A stretch of DNA of 39,146 nt, from positions 1-39,146 of the forward strand of contig CAJONQ010000057.1 of NCBI GenBank assembly GCA_905235835.1, in the 5' to 3' direction. Below, piece after piece: positions 1 to 5,700 of the stretch. The DNA is from an uncultured Prevotella sp. GTDB lineage: Bacteria; Bacteroidota; Bacteroidia; Bacteroidales; Bacteroidaceae. Every line of letters starts with the position of its first letter. The first letter of the stretch is position 1. The notes below the pieces were generated by a model. It made no database searches, was not told the DNA's origin, and saw nothing but the letters and a program-made list of their open reading frames with translations. The position numbers and the translations under genes were made by a program.

Positions 1-1
1 G

Positions 2-9
2 CAAAGGTA
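2..9 (-). promoter_or_regulatory. Bacteroidetes -7 promoter box firing out of the left edge
   Basis: The minus strand reads TACCTTTG, a perfect TAnnTTTG -7 box. It would drive a minus-strand gene lying beyond the left edge of the window. It lies about 60 bases past the stop of the AraC-type gene on the same strand, so the next gene probably has its own promoter. Confidence 0.55.
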
Positions 10-70
10 CACAAATATTTCTTCATGTACCGCATATGCACCGTCTTTTGGCTAAGATTCTGACTTAAGT

Positions 71-1189
71 TCACACGGAAGTTTTAAACTGCGCCATTTT
101 CTGGCCATAACCCTCATGTTCCAGTTTCTGCTTGGCACGATAGTAAGCCAAATATGACGAAAAGCCCGATGCGAGGGCGGCAGACTCCTTGGTTTCGTCT
201 GGGTGCTGAGACAGATATTGCTCGTAGTGAGCCAGACGAAGACTGTTCACATAGTTGGCGAAAGAGCCGAAACGGCGCTGGAAGGTAAGCGAGACATTGG
301 TGCGGCCAAGATGCGTGTGAGCCACGACATCATCAATCTTCAGGTGGCAGTCAAGATAGGCACGCTGGCCTTTGACGTATGCCTCTATCTTGATAGCGGT
401 CTGTTCCATCTGCTCATCCTTGTTATCATCTGCCTGTTCGTCGCGGCTTTCGGTGATGTCGGTTTCCGATGACGAGAGTATGGCTTTGCGTCGCCAGACA
501 GGCATGACGTTGAGCAGCAACAGGATGTTGGATGCTGCCAGGAGCACATTTTCAATGGCCATCAGCAGCGGCGAGTCCCAGATGTAGGCGGGCCAGAGCA
601 GCGGTGTGAAGAGCACAGGGGCGAGCCAGACACGACGGGCATATTCGGTGGGGAAGTCATCGGGGTTGGAATAGTTCTGGTCGCGGGCCTCGTCCATCCA
701 GTGTTTCACCTGCCACATGGCAAGCCCGGAATAGACCATCATGGTGATGCTCTCAATGAGTACCACGTAGTTCCAGATGCGCAGTCCTTGGGCATTGAGG
801 ATTCCAGAGGGTAGCCAGGCATCGAGGGCTGGTACGAGCATAGTGGCGACAACTATCAGTGCAGCCGCCCAACTGACGGTTTTCCACTGGTTCCATTGCT
901 TCACCGTGCCGAAGAAACAGAGCAGCAATACGCCGCAGTAGAAATAGTAACAGGCTGGGAAGTATGATTTCTCCAGCATCCATGCCGACGGACTGTCCGG
1001 GTTGATGATATATGGTAGCAGGATAGTGGCGCAAAGGTAGATAAGGCACTGTAGTTTGCGGTCGGGCCAGATATATTGGTGGCGTTCCTTGGGGGTGCGA
1101 CAGGTGTGGAACCATCGTACCGCTGAAAAGGTCCAGCAAGTGGTCAGATACATCAGTGCTGCCAATCCGTAGAAATAGTATTCGCTCAT
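71..1189 (-). CDS. Membrane-anchored AraC-type transcriptional regulator
   Basis: A 372-aa protein with about six or seven hydrophobic segments in residues 5-232 (roughly 5-24, 47-62, 77-96, 106-125, 139-158, 187-204, 207-230), an acidic linker (about 240-262) and a C-terminal AraC-type double helix-turn-helix (about 265-365, with the pattern 'LRLAHYEQYL' then 'ASGFSSYLAYYRAKQ'). Putting the DNA-binding domain behind a polytopic membrane part is known in Bacteroidetes and suggests a one-component sensor that reads a signal in or across the membrane. The ligand and targets cannot be read from the sequence. The ATG at 1189 is the only start that includes the first membrane helix. The gene is preceded by a long structured leader (1265-1437) with a promoter at 1443-1450, so expression may be controlled at the RNA level. 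The HTH assignment is firm; the exact helix count is not. Confidence 0.85.
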   Translation of the reverse strand: MSEYYFYGLAALMYLTTCWTFSAVRWFHTCRTPKERHQYIWPDRKLQCLIYLCATILLPYIINPDSPSAWMLEKSYFPACYYFYCGVLLLCFFGTVKQWNQWKTVSWAAALIVVATMLVPALDAWLPSGILNAQGLRIWNYVVLIESITMMVYSGLAMWQVKHWMDEARDQNYSNPDDFPTEYARRVWLAPVLFTPLLWPAYIWDSPLLMAIENVLLAASNILLLLNVMPVWRRKAILSSSETDITESRDEQADDNKDEQMEQTAIKIEAYVKGQRAYLDCHLKIDDVVAHTHLGRTNVSLTFQRRFGSFANYVNSLRLAHYEQYLSQHPDETKESAALASGFSSYLAYYRAKQKLEHEGYGQKMAQFKTSV

Positions 1190-1264
1190 CGTCGTCTCTT
1201 TTTATTATCTCACTGCTTGCAGGGCGAGTACTATCAATATGGGCATAAAGAAAGCGCAGGCCCC

Positions 1265-1437
1265 GTCCATACTCTCACTCAGGCCCGCTACAGCCCCTAT
1301 ATATCTATGGATTGGAAACTGCGCTATGGTGCGCAGCCCCAATGATATATAGGTTTGCTCTTGAAATCTCGTTTCGAGGTAGCGGTTCGAGTGAGAGATT
1401 GTGAGCAACAAAAAGATCTGCATCCCTTTCGAAATGC
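1265..1437 (-). ncRNA. Structured RNA element, three-way junction (leader or small RNA)
   Basis: Nested complementary segments fold into a three-way junction. P1 pairs 1272-1280 with 1389-1397 and 1285-1291 with 1379-1385. P2 pairs 1296-1305 with 1344-1353, 1311-1315 with 1339-1343, and 1319-1324 with 1331-1336 around a 6-base loop. P3 pairs 1360-1366 with 1372-1378. A separate 7-bp hairpin with a GAAA loop (1420-1437, minus-strand sense) sits at the predicted transcription start and is followed by a U run. A perfect -7 box lies just upstream on the minus strand, so the likely product is a roughly 250-base leader of the AraC-type gene or a free-standing small RNA ending before it. Because the fold is nearly symmetrical, a plus-strand RNA (for example 6S-like) is not excluded, but I see no plus-strand promoter. 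A MITE-like mobile remnant is a further possibility. Confidence 0.5.
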
Positions 1438-1442
1438 GTGTA

Positions 1443-1450
1443 CAAAGGTA
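1443..1450 (-). promoter_or_regulatory. -7 promoter box upstream of the structured leader / AraC-type gene
   Basis: The minus strand reads TACCTTTG. Transcription would start near 1436-1438, exactly at the base of the GAAA-loop hairpin, which supports the minus strand as the transcribed one. Confidence 0.6.
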
Positions 1451-1557
1451 CGAACTTTCTGCTAATTAAAACTCGTTTATTACTTTTTTTTTGATGTTTT
1501 ACCTTATTAATTATTGAAATTATTACATTTAAGCTTAAATTTCTTCATTTTGACAAT

Positions 1558-1661
1558 GCGAACACCGAAACAACAATTTGCGAACACCGAATCTGAAATA
1601 TCAATAAATAGAGTGTTTACGGCAATCCTTTAAAAAGCATCCGTGTTCGCATCGTGTTCGC
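1558..1661. repeat. Four copies of octamer GCGAACAC, two direct and two inverted
   Basis: GCGAACAC occurs at 1558-1565 and 1580-1587 (22 bp apart, in a longer shared context GCGAACACCGAA), and its complement at 1643-1650 and 1654-1661 (11 bp apart). The spacings equal about two and one helical turns. The rest of 1451-1665 is AT-rich and contains no convincing gene. Confidence 0.6.
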
Positions 1662-1668
1662 AAAAAGA

Positions 1669-1708
1669 AAAATCAGCAACTCTCGATTACTCGTAAGTTG
1701 CTGATTTT
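1669..1708 (-). terminator. Rho-independent terminator of the tRNA gene
   Basis: A perfect 12-bp inverted repeat (1669-1680 with 1697-1708) encloses a 16-base loop. On the minus strand it is followed by a T-rich tract, six bases after the tRNA 3' end. The arm begins with a run of A on the plus strand, so it may also work in the other direction. Confidence 0.75.
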
Positions 1709-1713
1709 CAGTG

Positions 1714-1787
1714 TGGACCAGCCAGGGCTTGAACCTGGGACCTCCAGATTATGAGTCTGTTGCTCTAACCAACTGAGCTACAAGTCC
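1714..1787 (-). tRNA. tRNA with CAT anticodon (tRNA-Met, or tRNA-Ile read by lysidine)
   Basis: A 74-base cloverleaf on the minus strand: acceptor GGACTTG, D arm GCTCAGTTGGTTAGAGC, anticodon loop CTCATAA with anticodon CAT, T arm CCAGGTTCAAGCCCTGG and discriminator A. No CCA is encoded. The loop CTCATAA occurs in both elongator tRNA-Met and tRNA-Ile2 (lysidine-modified), so sequence reading alone does not settle the identity; it is not a typical initiator. The acceptor has one T-T mismatch and a G-T pair. A consensus promoter lies 12 bases upstream and a strong terminator follows. Confidence 0.9.
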
Positions 1788-1798
1788 GATTTGCGGTG

Positions 1799-1806
1799 CA
1801 AAGGTA
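1799..1806 (-). promoter_or_regulatory. -7 promoter box of the tRNA gene
   Basis: The minus strand reads TACCTTTG, with a TTG -33-like element 20 bases further upstream. It ends 11 bases before the tRNA 5' end. Confidence 0.65.
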
Positions 1807-1848
1807 ATGCTTTTTTCGTAATTGTGCAACAAATTAGGTATTTTTTTA

Positions 1849-1856
1849 TAACTTTG
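1849..1856 (+). promoter_or_regulatory. -7 promoter box of ribF
   Basis: TAACTTTG matches TAnnTTTG and ends 8 bases before the ribF ATG, so the transcript has a leader of only a few bases. It is divergent from the tRNA promoter 43 bp away. Confidence 0.6.
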
Positions 1857-1864
1857 CAGTCGCA

Positions 1865-2821
1865 ATGAAGAGGCTCATATTAGAAAGAGACGGACATGAC
1901 GTAATACCTTGTGTAGCCACCATCGGTATGTTTGATGGGGTACACAAGGGACACCGCTTTGTGCTGAGTCATGTCTGTGACTATGCCAAGGCACATGGGT
2001 TAGCCTCTACTGTCATCACCTTCGACAAGCACCCCAAAGAGGTGGTGCAGACAGACTGGAAGCCTCAACTACTGACGACCTTCGAGGAGCGCATGCGACT
2101 GTTGGAGGAAACGGGTATCGACCGTTGTGTGGTGTTACCTTTCACCCAAGAGATGGCAATGCTGTCGGCTCACGACTTCATGCGACTGATGGCAGAGCGA
2201 CTGGGTGTGAAGGTGCTGATGACGGGTTACGACAACCGCTTCGGACATAACCGCAACGATACCTTCGAGGATTATATGCGCTATGGTGAGGAATTAGGTG
2301 TCAAGGTAAAGGGACTCCCTTCGGCTAATTGTCAACTCTCAACTATCAACTATCTACTGTCTGAGGTTAGTTCCTCAATGGTACGCCGACTGTTAGGAGA
2401 GGGAAAGGTGCATGAGGTTTCCAACGCACTGACCTACCCCTATAGTATCACGGGTAAGGTGGTGAAAGGTGAGCATATCGGTACCCACTTGGGTTATCCT
2501 ACGGCAAACCTGCAAATGGACAACCCCCATAAAATGATTCCTGTGGCAGGTGTTTATGCAGTAAGATGTGTGATGAATGATGGAAGAAGTAAGATACTCA
2601 AGGGAATGATGAACATCGGTACCCGTCCTACCTTTGGGGAGCATACACAGACCTTGGAGGTGCATATCCTCGATTTCGAGGGTGATCTTTATGGACAGAC
2701 CATCACCGTTTCCTTTATCGAGCGACTGCGTGACGAGCAACGGTTTGAGAGTGAGGAGGAACTGAAACGACAACTGGAAGAGGACGCGAATAAAGTTAAA
2801 AGTTTAGAGTTGAAAGTTTAA
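1865..2821 (+). CDS. ribF: Bifunctional riboflavin kinase / FAD synthetase
   Basis: A 318-aa protein of normal length for RibF, which phosphorylates riboflavin to FMN and adenylylates FMN to FAD in the cytosol. The N-terminal nucleotidyltransferase domain shows GMFDGVHKGH (residues 21-30, the HxGH-type ATP site), then GYDNRFGHNR and EVSSSMVR. The C-terminal riboflavin kinase domain starts near residue 190 with the pattern GxHLGYPTANL and continues with the later GTRPTFG block. The start at 1865 is supported by the promoter 8 bases upstream. Between GYDNRFGHNR and the SSS motif there are about eight extra residues compared with the usual spacing, encoded by a short CAACT-type repeat (about 2327-2357). 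The gene is followed after 4 bases by a membrane protease gene, probably in the same transcript. Confidence 0.96.
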   Translation: MKRLILERDGHDVIPCVATIGMFDGVHKGHRFVLSHVCDYAKAHGLASTVITFDKHPKEVVQTDWKPQLLTTFEERMRLLEETGIDRCVVLPFTQEMAMLSAHDFMRLMAERLGVKVLMTGYDNRFGHNRNDTFEDYMRYGEELGVKVKGLPSANCQLSTINYLLSEVSSSMVRRLLGEGKVHEVSNALTYPYSITGKVVKGEHIGTHLGYPTANLQMDNPHKMIPVAGVYAVRCVMNDGRSKILKGMMNIGTRPTFGEHTQTLEVHILDFEGDLYGQTITVSFIERLRDEQRFESEEELKRQLEEDANKVKSLELKV

Positions 2822-2825
2822 AGTT

Positions 2826-3602
2826 ATGAAGAAATCAATAATAAACGCTTTGGTGTATGCCTTCGTGTTTATCGCCATCCAGTCGATAGCAGGACTGGGT
2901 ATACACGCTATCTGGCAACAAGTAGTGGGGGATACGGATATCAAAACGACAGAACTGGTCGTAACAGTAGTGGTATTCAGTCTGCTGACTATCATCATCT
3001 TCTTGTCGGCACGATGGACGGAAATATCACAAAACTGGTTGCTTACCAAACAATGGACAGTATTGTTCTGGGCGGTCATCGCTGCATTAGGAATGGTCAT
3101 TCCCGTCACATGGTTGCAGGAGAAAATGCCAGAACTACCCAACTGGATAGAGGACCAACAGGTACAACTGCTCAGCAACTACTGGGGCTATCTCGCCATC
3201 GGACTGCTGGCACCCTTTGCCGAGGAGGTCGTCTTCCGTGGTGCTATCTTACGGACCCTGCTGACAACCCATCTATCTCCCTATGGTGCAATCGCCATCT
3301 CAGCAGCACTCTTCGCACTGATTCACATGAACCCCGCACAGATCCCATACGCTTTCCTCGCAGGATGGATATTAGGATGGATGTACTGGCGTACGGGGTC
3401 TATCCTCCCAGGTATTGCCTATCACTGGGCTAATAACTCTGTCGCTTATATCCTTTATCGTGCCTACCCAGACACAGACATGAAACTTATCGACCTCTTC
3501 AAAGGCTCAGAGACACATGTCTATCTTGCCGTGTTCTTCTCACTCCTTATCTGTCTCCCTGCTTTCTACCAACTCTATCTGAGGATGCGAAGGGCAGAGT
3601 AA
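2826..3602 (+). CDS. CPBP family intramembrane metalloprotease
   Basis: A 258-aa polytopic membrane protein with about seven hydrophobic segments. It has the three CPBP (CAAX protease/bacteriocin-processing, Abi) motifs: EEVVFRG (E133-E134), FALIHM (H167) and HWANN (H200 to N204), which in this family bind the catalytic metal. Bacterial members act in protein processing, self-immunity to bacteriocins or unknown membrane roles; nothing here fixes the substrate. The gene begins 4 bases after ribF ends, in a spacer made of short AAGTTTA/GAGTT repeats, and is very likely co-transcribed with ribF. A GC-rich hairpin follows it at 3627-3661. Confidence 0.9.
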   Translation: MKKSIINALVYAFVFIAIQSIAGLGIHAIWQQVVGDTDIKTTELVVTVVVFSLLTIIIFLSARWTEISQNWLLTKQWTVLFWAVIAALGMVIPVTWLQEKMPELPNWIEDQQVQLLSNYWGYLAIGLLAPFAEEVVFRGAILRTLLTTHLSPYGAIAISAALFALIHMNPAQIPYAFLAGWILGWMYWRTGSILPGIAYHWANNSVAYILYRAYPDTDMKLIDLFKGSETHVYLAVFFSLLICLPAFYQLYLRMRRAE

Positions 3603-3626
3603 GAAGACACCACCATTAGAAATCAG

Positions 3627-3661
3627 CGGGCTGCTCGTCAAACAATGACTGGCAGCCCGCC
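3627..3661 (+). terminator. Hairpin after the ribF-protease pair
   Basis: GCGGGCTGC (3627-3635) pairs perfectly with GCAGCCCGC (3653-3661) around a 17-base loop. There is no clear T tract, so it may be a stabilising 3' end or a weak terminator. The remaining bases to 3769 show nothing else. Confidence 0.5.
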
Positions 3662-3769
3662 TTACGTTAGTATGTTATGAAAAATTTGAGAGAACAGAAA
3701 CTTCACAGTTTCTTGATTGTTTTAACTAAACATGATATTATTTATAGAGAAAGCATAGAAAATTCCTCG

Positions 3770-4258
3770 TTAATCTTTTGCCACGTCTAAGGGTATCACC
3801 TTCACACTGTCAACAGGCATCTCTGTCACATTCTCAGCCTGCATGGGTATCACATCAGCAGAGTCGACAGCGATCGCATAGCTGCTGGCATATTCGACAC
3901 GCGGGTCGTTCCAACTGGCATCCCAAGGACGCTGCATCGCTCCGCCGATTGTCAGGATGATAGCCACCACGGCTGCTGCCTTGAAGAGTGGCATGAGACG
4001 CTGTTTCAACGAGATCTCACGAGCCTTGACGGTAGTCTGCGACTCCTCCTCAATCATGGCAAGGATTCGTGCATCGAAATCTTCAGACAGACGAGTCTCT
4101 GTCTCCTGTATCTCATAGACGAAGAGCGCACGATACTGCTCCAGCTCAGCAGGAATATCCTTCTGACTGAAGAATGCCCGCAGGATACCCTCTTCCTCCA
4201 GAGTGGTCTCTGCTGCCCAGTAGCGTTCCAAGAGTTGTTCGATGTACTTATAATCCAT
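3770..4258 (-). CDS. Single-pass membrane partner of ECF sigma factor (anti-sigma-like)
   Basis: A 162-aa protein: a cytosolic N-terminal part (1-88), one transmembrane helix (about 89-107) and a short extracytoplasmic tail rich in acidic residues. It lies 81 bases after an ECF sigma gene on the same strand, which is the usual place for an anti-sigma factor. Residues about 19-44 carry the block TTLEEEGIL followed by PAELEQYRALF. The same block recurs in the 204-aa protein at 13471-14085, also beside an ECF sigma gene, so the two are paralogues. It does not show the zinc-binding HxxxCxxC motif of ZAS-type anti-sigma factors. The role is inferred from position and topology. The 81-base gap contains TAACTTTC on the minus strand, close to a -7 box. 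Confidence 0.7.
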   Translation of the reverse strand: MDYKYIEQLLERYWAAETTLEEEGILRAFFSQKDIPAELEQYRALFVYEIQETETRLSEDFDARILAMIEEESQTTVKAREISLKQRLMPLFKAAAVVAIILTIGGAMQRPWDASWNDPRVEYASSYAIAVDSADVIPMQAENVTEMPVDSVKVIPLDVAKD

Positions 4259-4339
4259 TTCTTTCTGAAGGGAATTATGACCCCTACATTATAGAAGACG
4301 AATGAGAAAAGGGAAAGTTACAGAAAAACGAAAAATTTT

Positions 4340-4846
4340 TTATTGATCTGCTTTTTTGAATTGTTCACGGATAGTCTGACGTGCCCGGAAGATATTGATT
4401 TTCACCTGTTCTTCCGTGATGTTAAGGATGGTGGCGATGTCTTTATAACTTTTGCCTTCGATATCCCGTAACTGCATACAGCTACGCTGCTTCTCTGGTA
4501 GTTGGTCGATGAGTTGTCTGACCAGTCGGATGCGGTCTTGTTGGATAGCCTGCTCCTCTGGATTGGCATGATGACTATTGTCAGAAGGTTCCGTCTCCGT
4601 CTCCAAGGAAAGGGTCTGGTTACCCATGTGACGGGTCTTGTCCAGAGCGAGGTTTCGGCAGACGGTCATACAAAACACCTCCATATTGTCTATCGTCTCC
4701 CAGTTGTCCCGACGGTTCCACACCTTGATCATCGTCTCCTGCACGACATCCTCAGCCTCCGCAGGATTAAGTGTGATGCGGAGTGCTAACCTGTAGAGCT
4801 TATCTTTCAGGGGCAGGATATCGTTTCGGAAACTGACACTTTTCAC
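4340..4846 (-). CDS. ECF-type RNA polymerase sigma-70 factor
   Basis: A 168-aa protein. Region 2 (about 10-75) has AEDVVQETMIKVW and CMTVCRNLALD; region 4 (about 110-160) has LPEKQRSCMQLRDIEG followed by YKDIATILNITEEQVKINIFRAR, the -35-binding helix-turn-helix. Length and the absence of regions 1 and 3 place it among group 4 (ECF) sigma factors. It would redirect RNA polymerase to a small envelope or nutrient regulon; no target is evident locally. It starts 14 bases after argB ends, so it is probably read from the argB side, and it is followed by its likely membrane partner. Confidence 0.93.
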   Translation of the reverse strand: MKSVSFRNDILPLKDKLYRLALRITLNPAEAEDVVQETMIKVWNRRDNWETIDNMEVFCMTVCRNLALDKTRHMGNQTLSLETETEPSDNSHHANPEEQAIQQDRIRLVRQLIDQLPEKQRSCMQLRDIEGKSYKDIATILNITEEQVKINIFRARQTIREQFKKADQ

Positions 4847-4860
4847 CTTATTAATATATA

Positions 4861-5637
4861 TTACTTCTTAATCACTGTTCCATGCAGACCGTCAATCGCA
4901 GTGGCAAGGGTGATAATCACCTTACCAACACCGGCATCCACAGCACGGAGAGCATTCTCTATCTTTGGCAGCATACCCCCAGAGATGGTGCCATCCGCTT
5001 TGTATCGCTCGAAGTCCTCATGGGTAATCATAGGGATGACCGACTCGTCGTCATCAGGATTGCTGAGCACCCCTTTCTTCTCAAACGAGAAGATGAGGGT
5101 CACGTCATAGTCCTTGGCAAGACCCTTTGCTGTCTCTGACGCAATCGTATCGGCATTGGTATTGAGGATATGTCCCTCACCGTCGTGGGTCAACGGAGCC
5201 ATCACAGGAGTGATACCAGCCTCTATCAGATGACCCAATGTTTGGTGTGCGACGTTGTCAACGTCGCCAACGAAACCATAGTCTACCCCATCTTTCAAGG
5301 GACGCTTATGACTGCGTATCACATTGGCGTCGGCACCAGTCAATCCGAGGGCATTCACCCCGTTAGCCTGCAACTGAGCTACCAGGTTCTTGTTGACCAA
5401 ACCGCCATAGACCATCGTCACGACTTCCAGCATCGCTGCATCCGTGATACGACGACCATTCACCATCTGCGTTTCGATACCCAGTTTAGCCGCTACCTGT
5501 GTAGCACGTCTGCCACCACCATGCACCAGTACTTTGCGTCCCTCGATGGCACTAAAGTCCTTTAACAACTGAGAGAGCTGTAGTTCATCCTCGACCACAG
5601 CTCCTCCGACCTTTACTATTGTCAGTTTTTCTTTCAT
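4861..5637 (-). CDS. argB: Acetylglutamate (or succinylglutamate) kinase
   Basis: A 258-aa amino-acid kinase family protein that phosphorylates the gamma-carboxylate of N-acylglutamate, the second step of arginine synthesis. It has the N-terminal KVGGAVVED and VHGGGR (phosphate-binding glycine-rich loops), NTNADTIASE and the C-terminal DGTISGGMLPKIENAL block typical of ArgB. Some Bacteroidetes use N-succinyl rather than N-acetyl intermediates, so the acyl group cannot be assigned by reading. It follows speA after a 63-base spacer holding an 18-bp tandem repeat and precedes an ECF sigma gene by 14 bases. Pairing arginine synthesis with arginine decarboxylation suggests a shared transcript around arginine flux. 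Confidence 0.95.
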   Translation of the reverse strand: MKEKLTIVKVGGAVVEDELQLSQLLKDFSAIEGRKVLVHGGGRRATQVAAKLGIETQMVNGRRITDAAMLEVVTMVYGGLVNKNLVAQLQANGVNALGLTGADANVIRSHKRPLKDGVDYGFVGDVDNVAHQTLGHLIEAGITPVMAPLTHDGEGHILNTNADTIASETAKGLAKDYDVTLIFSFEKKGVLSNPDDDESVIPMITHEDFERYKADGTISGGMLPKIENALRAVDAGVGKVIITLATAIDGLHGTVIKK

Positions 5638-5651
5638 TTTCTTTCTTTTTT

Positions 5652-5700
5652 CTAGGTCTACTAGGACTTCTAGTTCTACTAGTTTTCCTAGGTCTACTAG
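5652..5700. repeat. Short tandem repeat, 18-bp period, between speA and argB
   Basis: The 13-mer CTAGGTCTACTAG occurs at 5652-5664 and 5688-5700, with a one-base variant at 5670-5682, giving an exact 18-bp period. Each unit is rich in CTAG, a rare tetramer in many bacteria. It fills nearly the whole speA-argB spacer. Confidence 0.75.

Noticed and set aside
1205..1423. A 72-codon open frame on the minus strand just before the AraC-type gene
   Set aside because: It lies almost entirely in the strongly paired RNA element, has no recognisable features apart from a hydrophobic end, and its ATG is inside the 5' hairpin. The open frame looks accidental, though a leader peptide cannot be excluded.
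1558..1661. CRISPR-like array
   Set aside because: Only four 8-bp copies in mixed orientation, with unequal spacing and no cas genes in the window.
5652..5700. Transposon end or IS remnant
   Set aside because: No transposase, no longer inverted ends and no target duplication; the period points to a simple tandem repeat.
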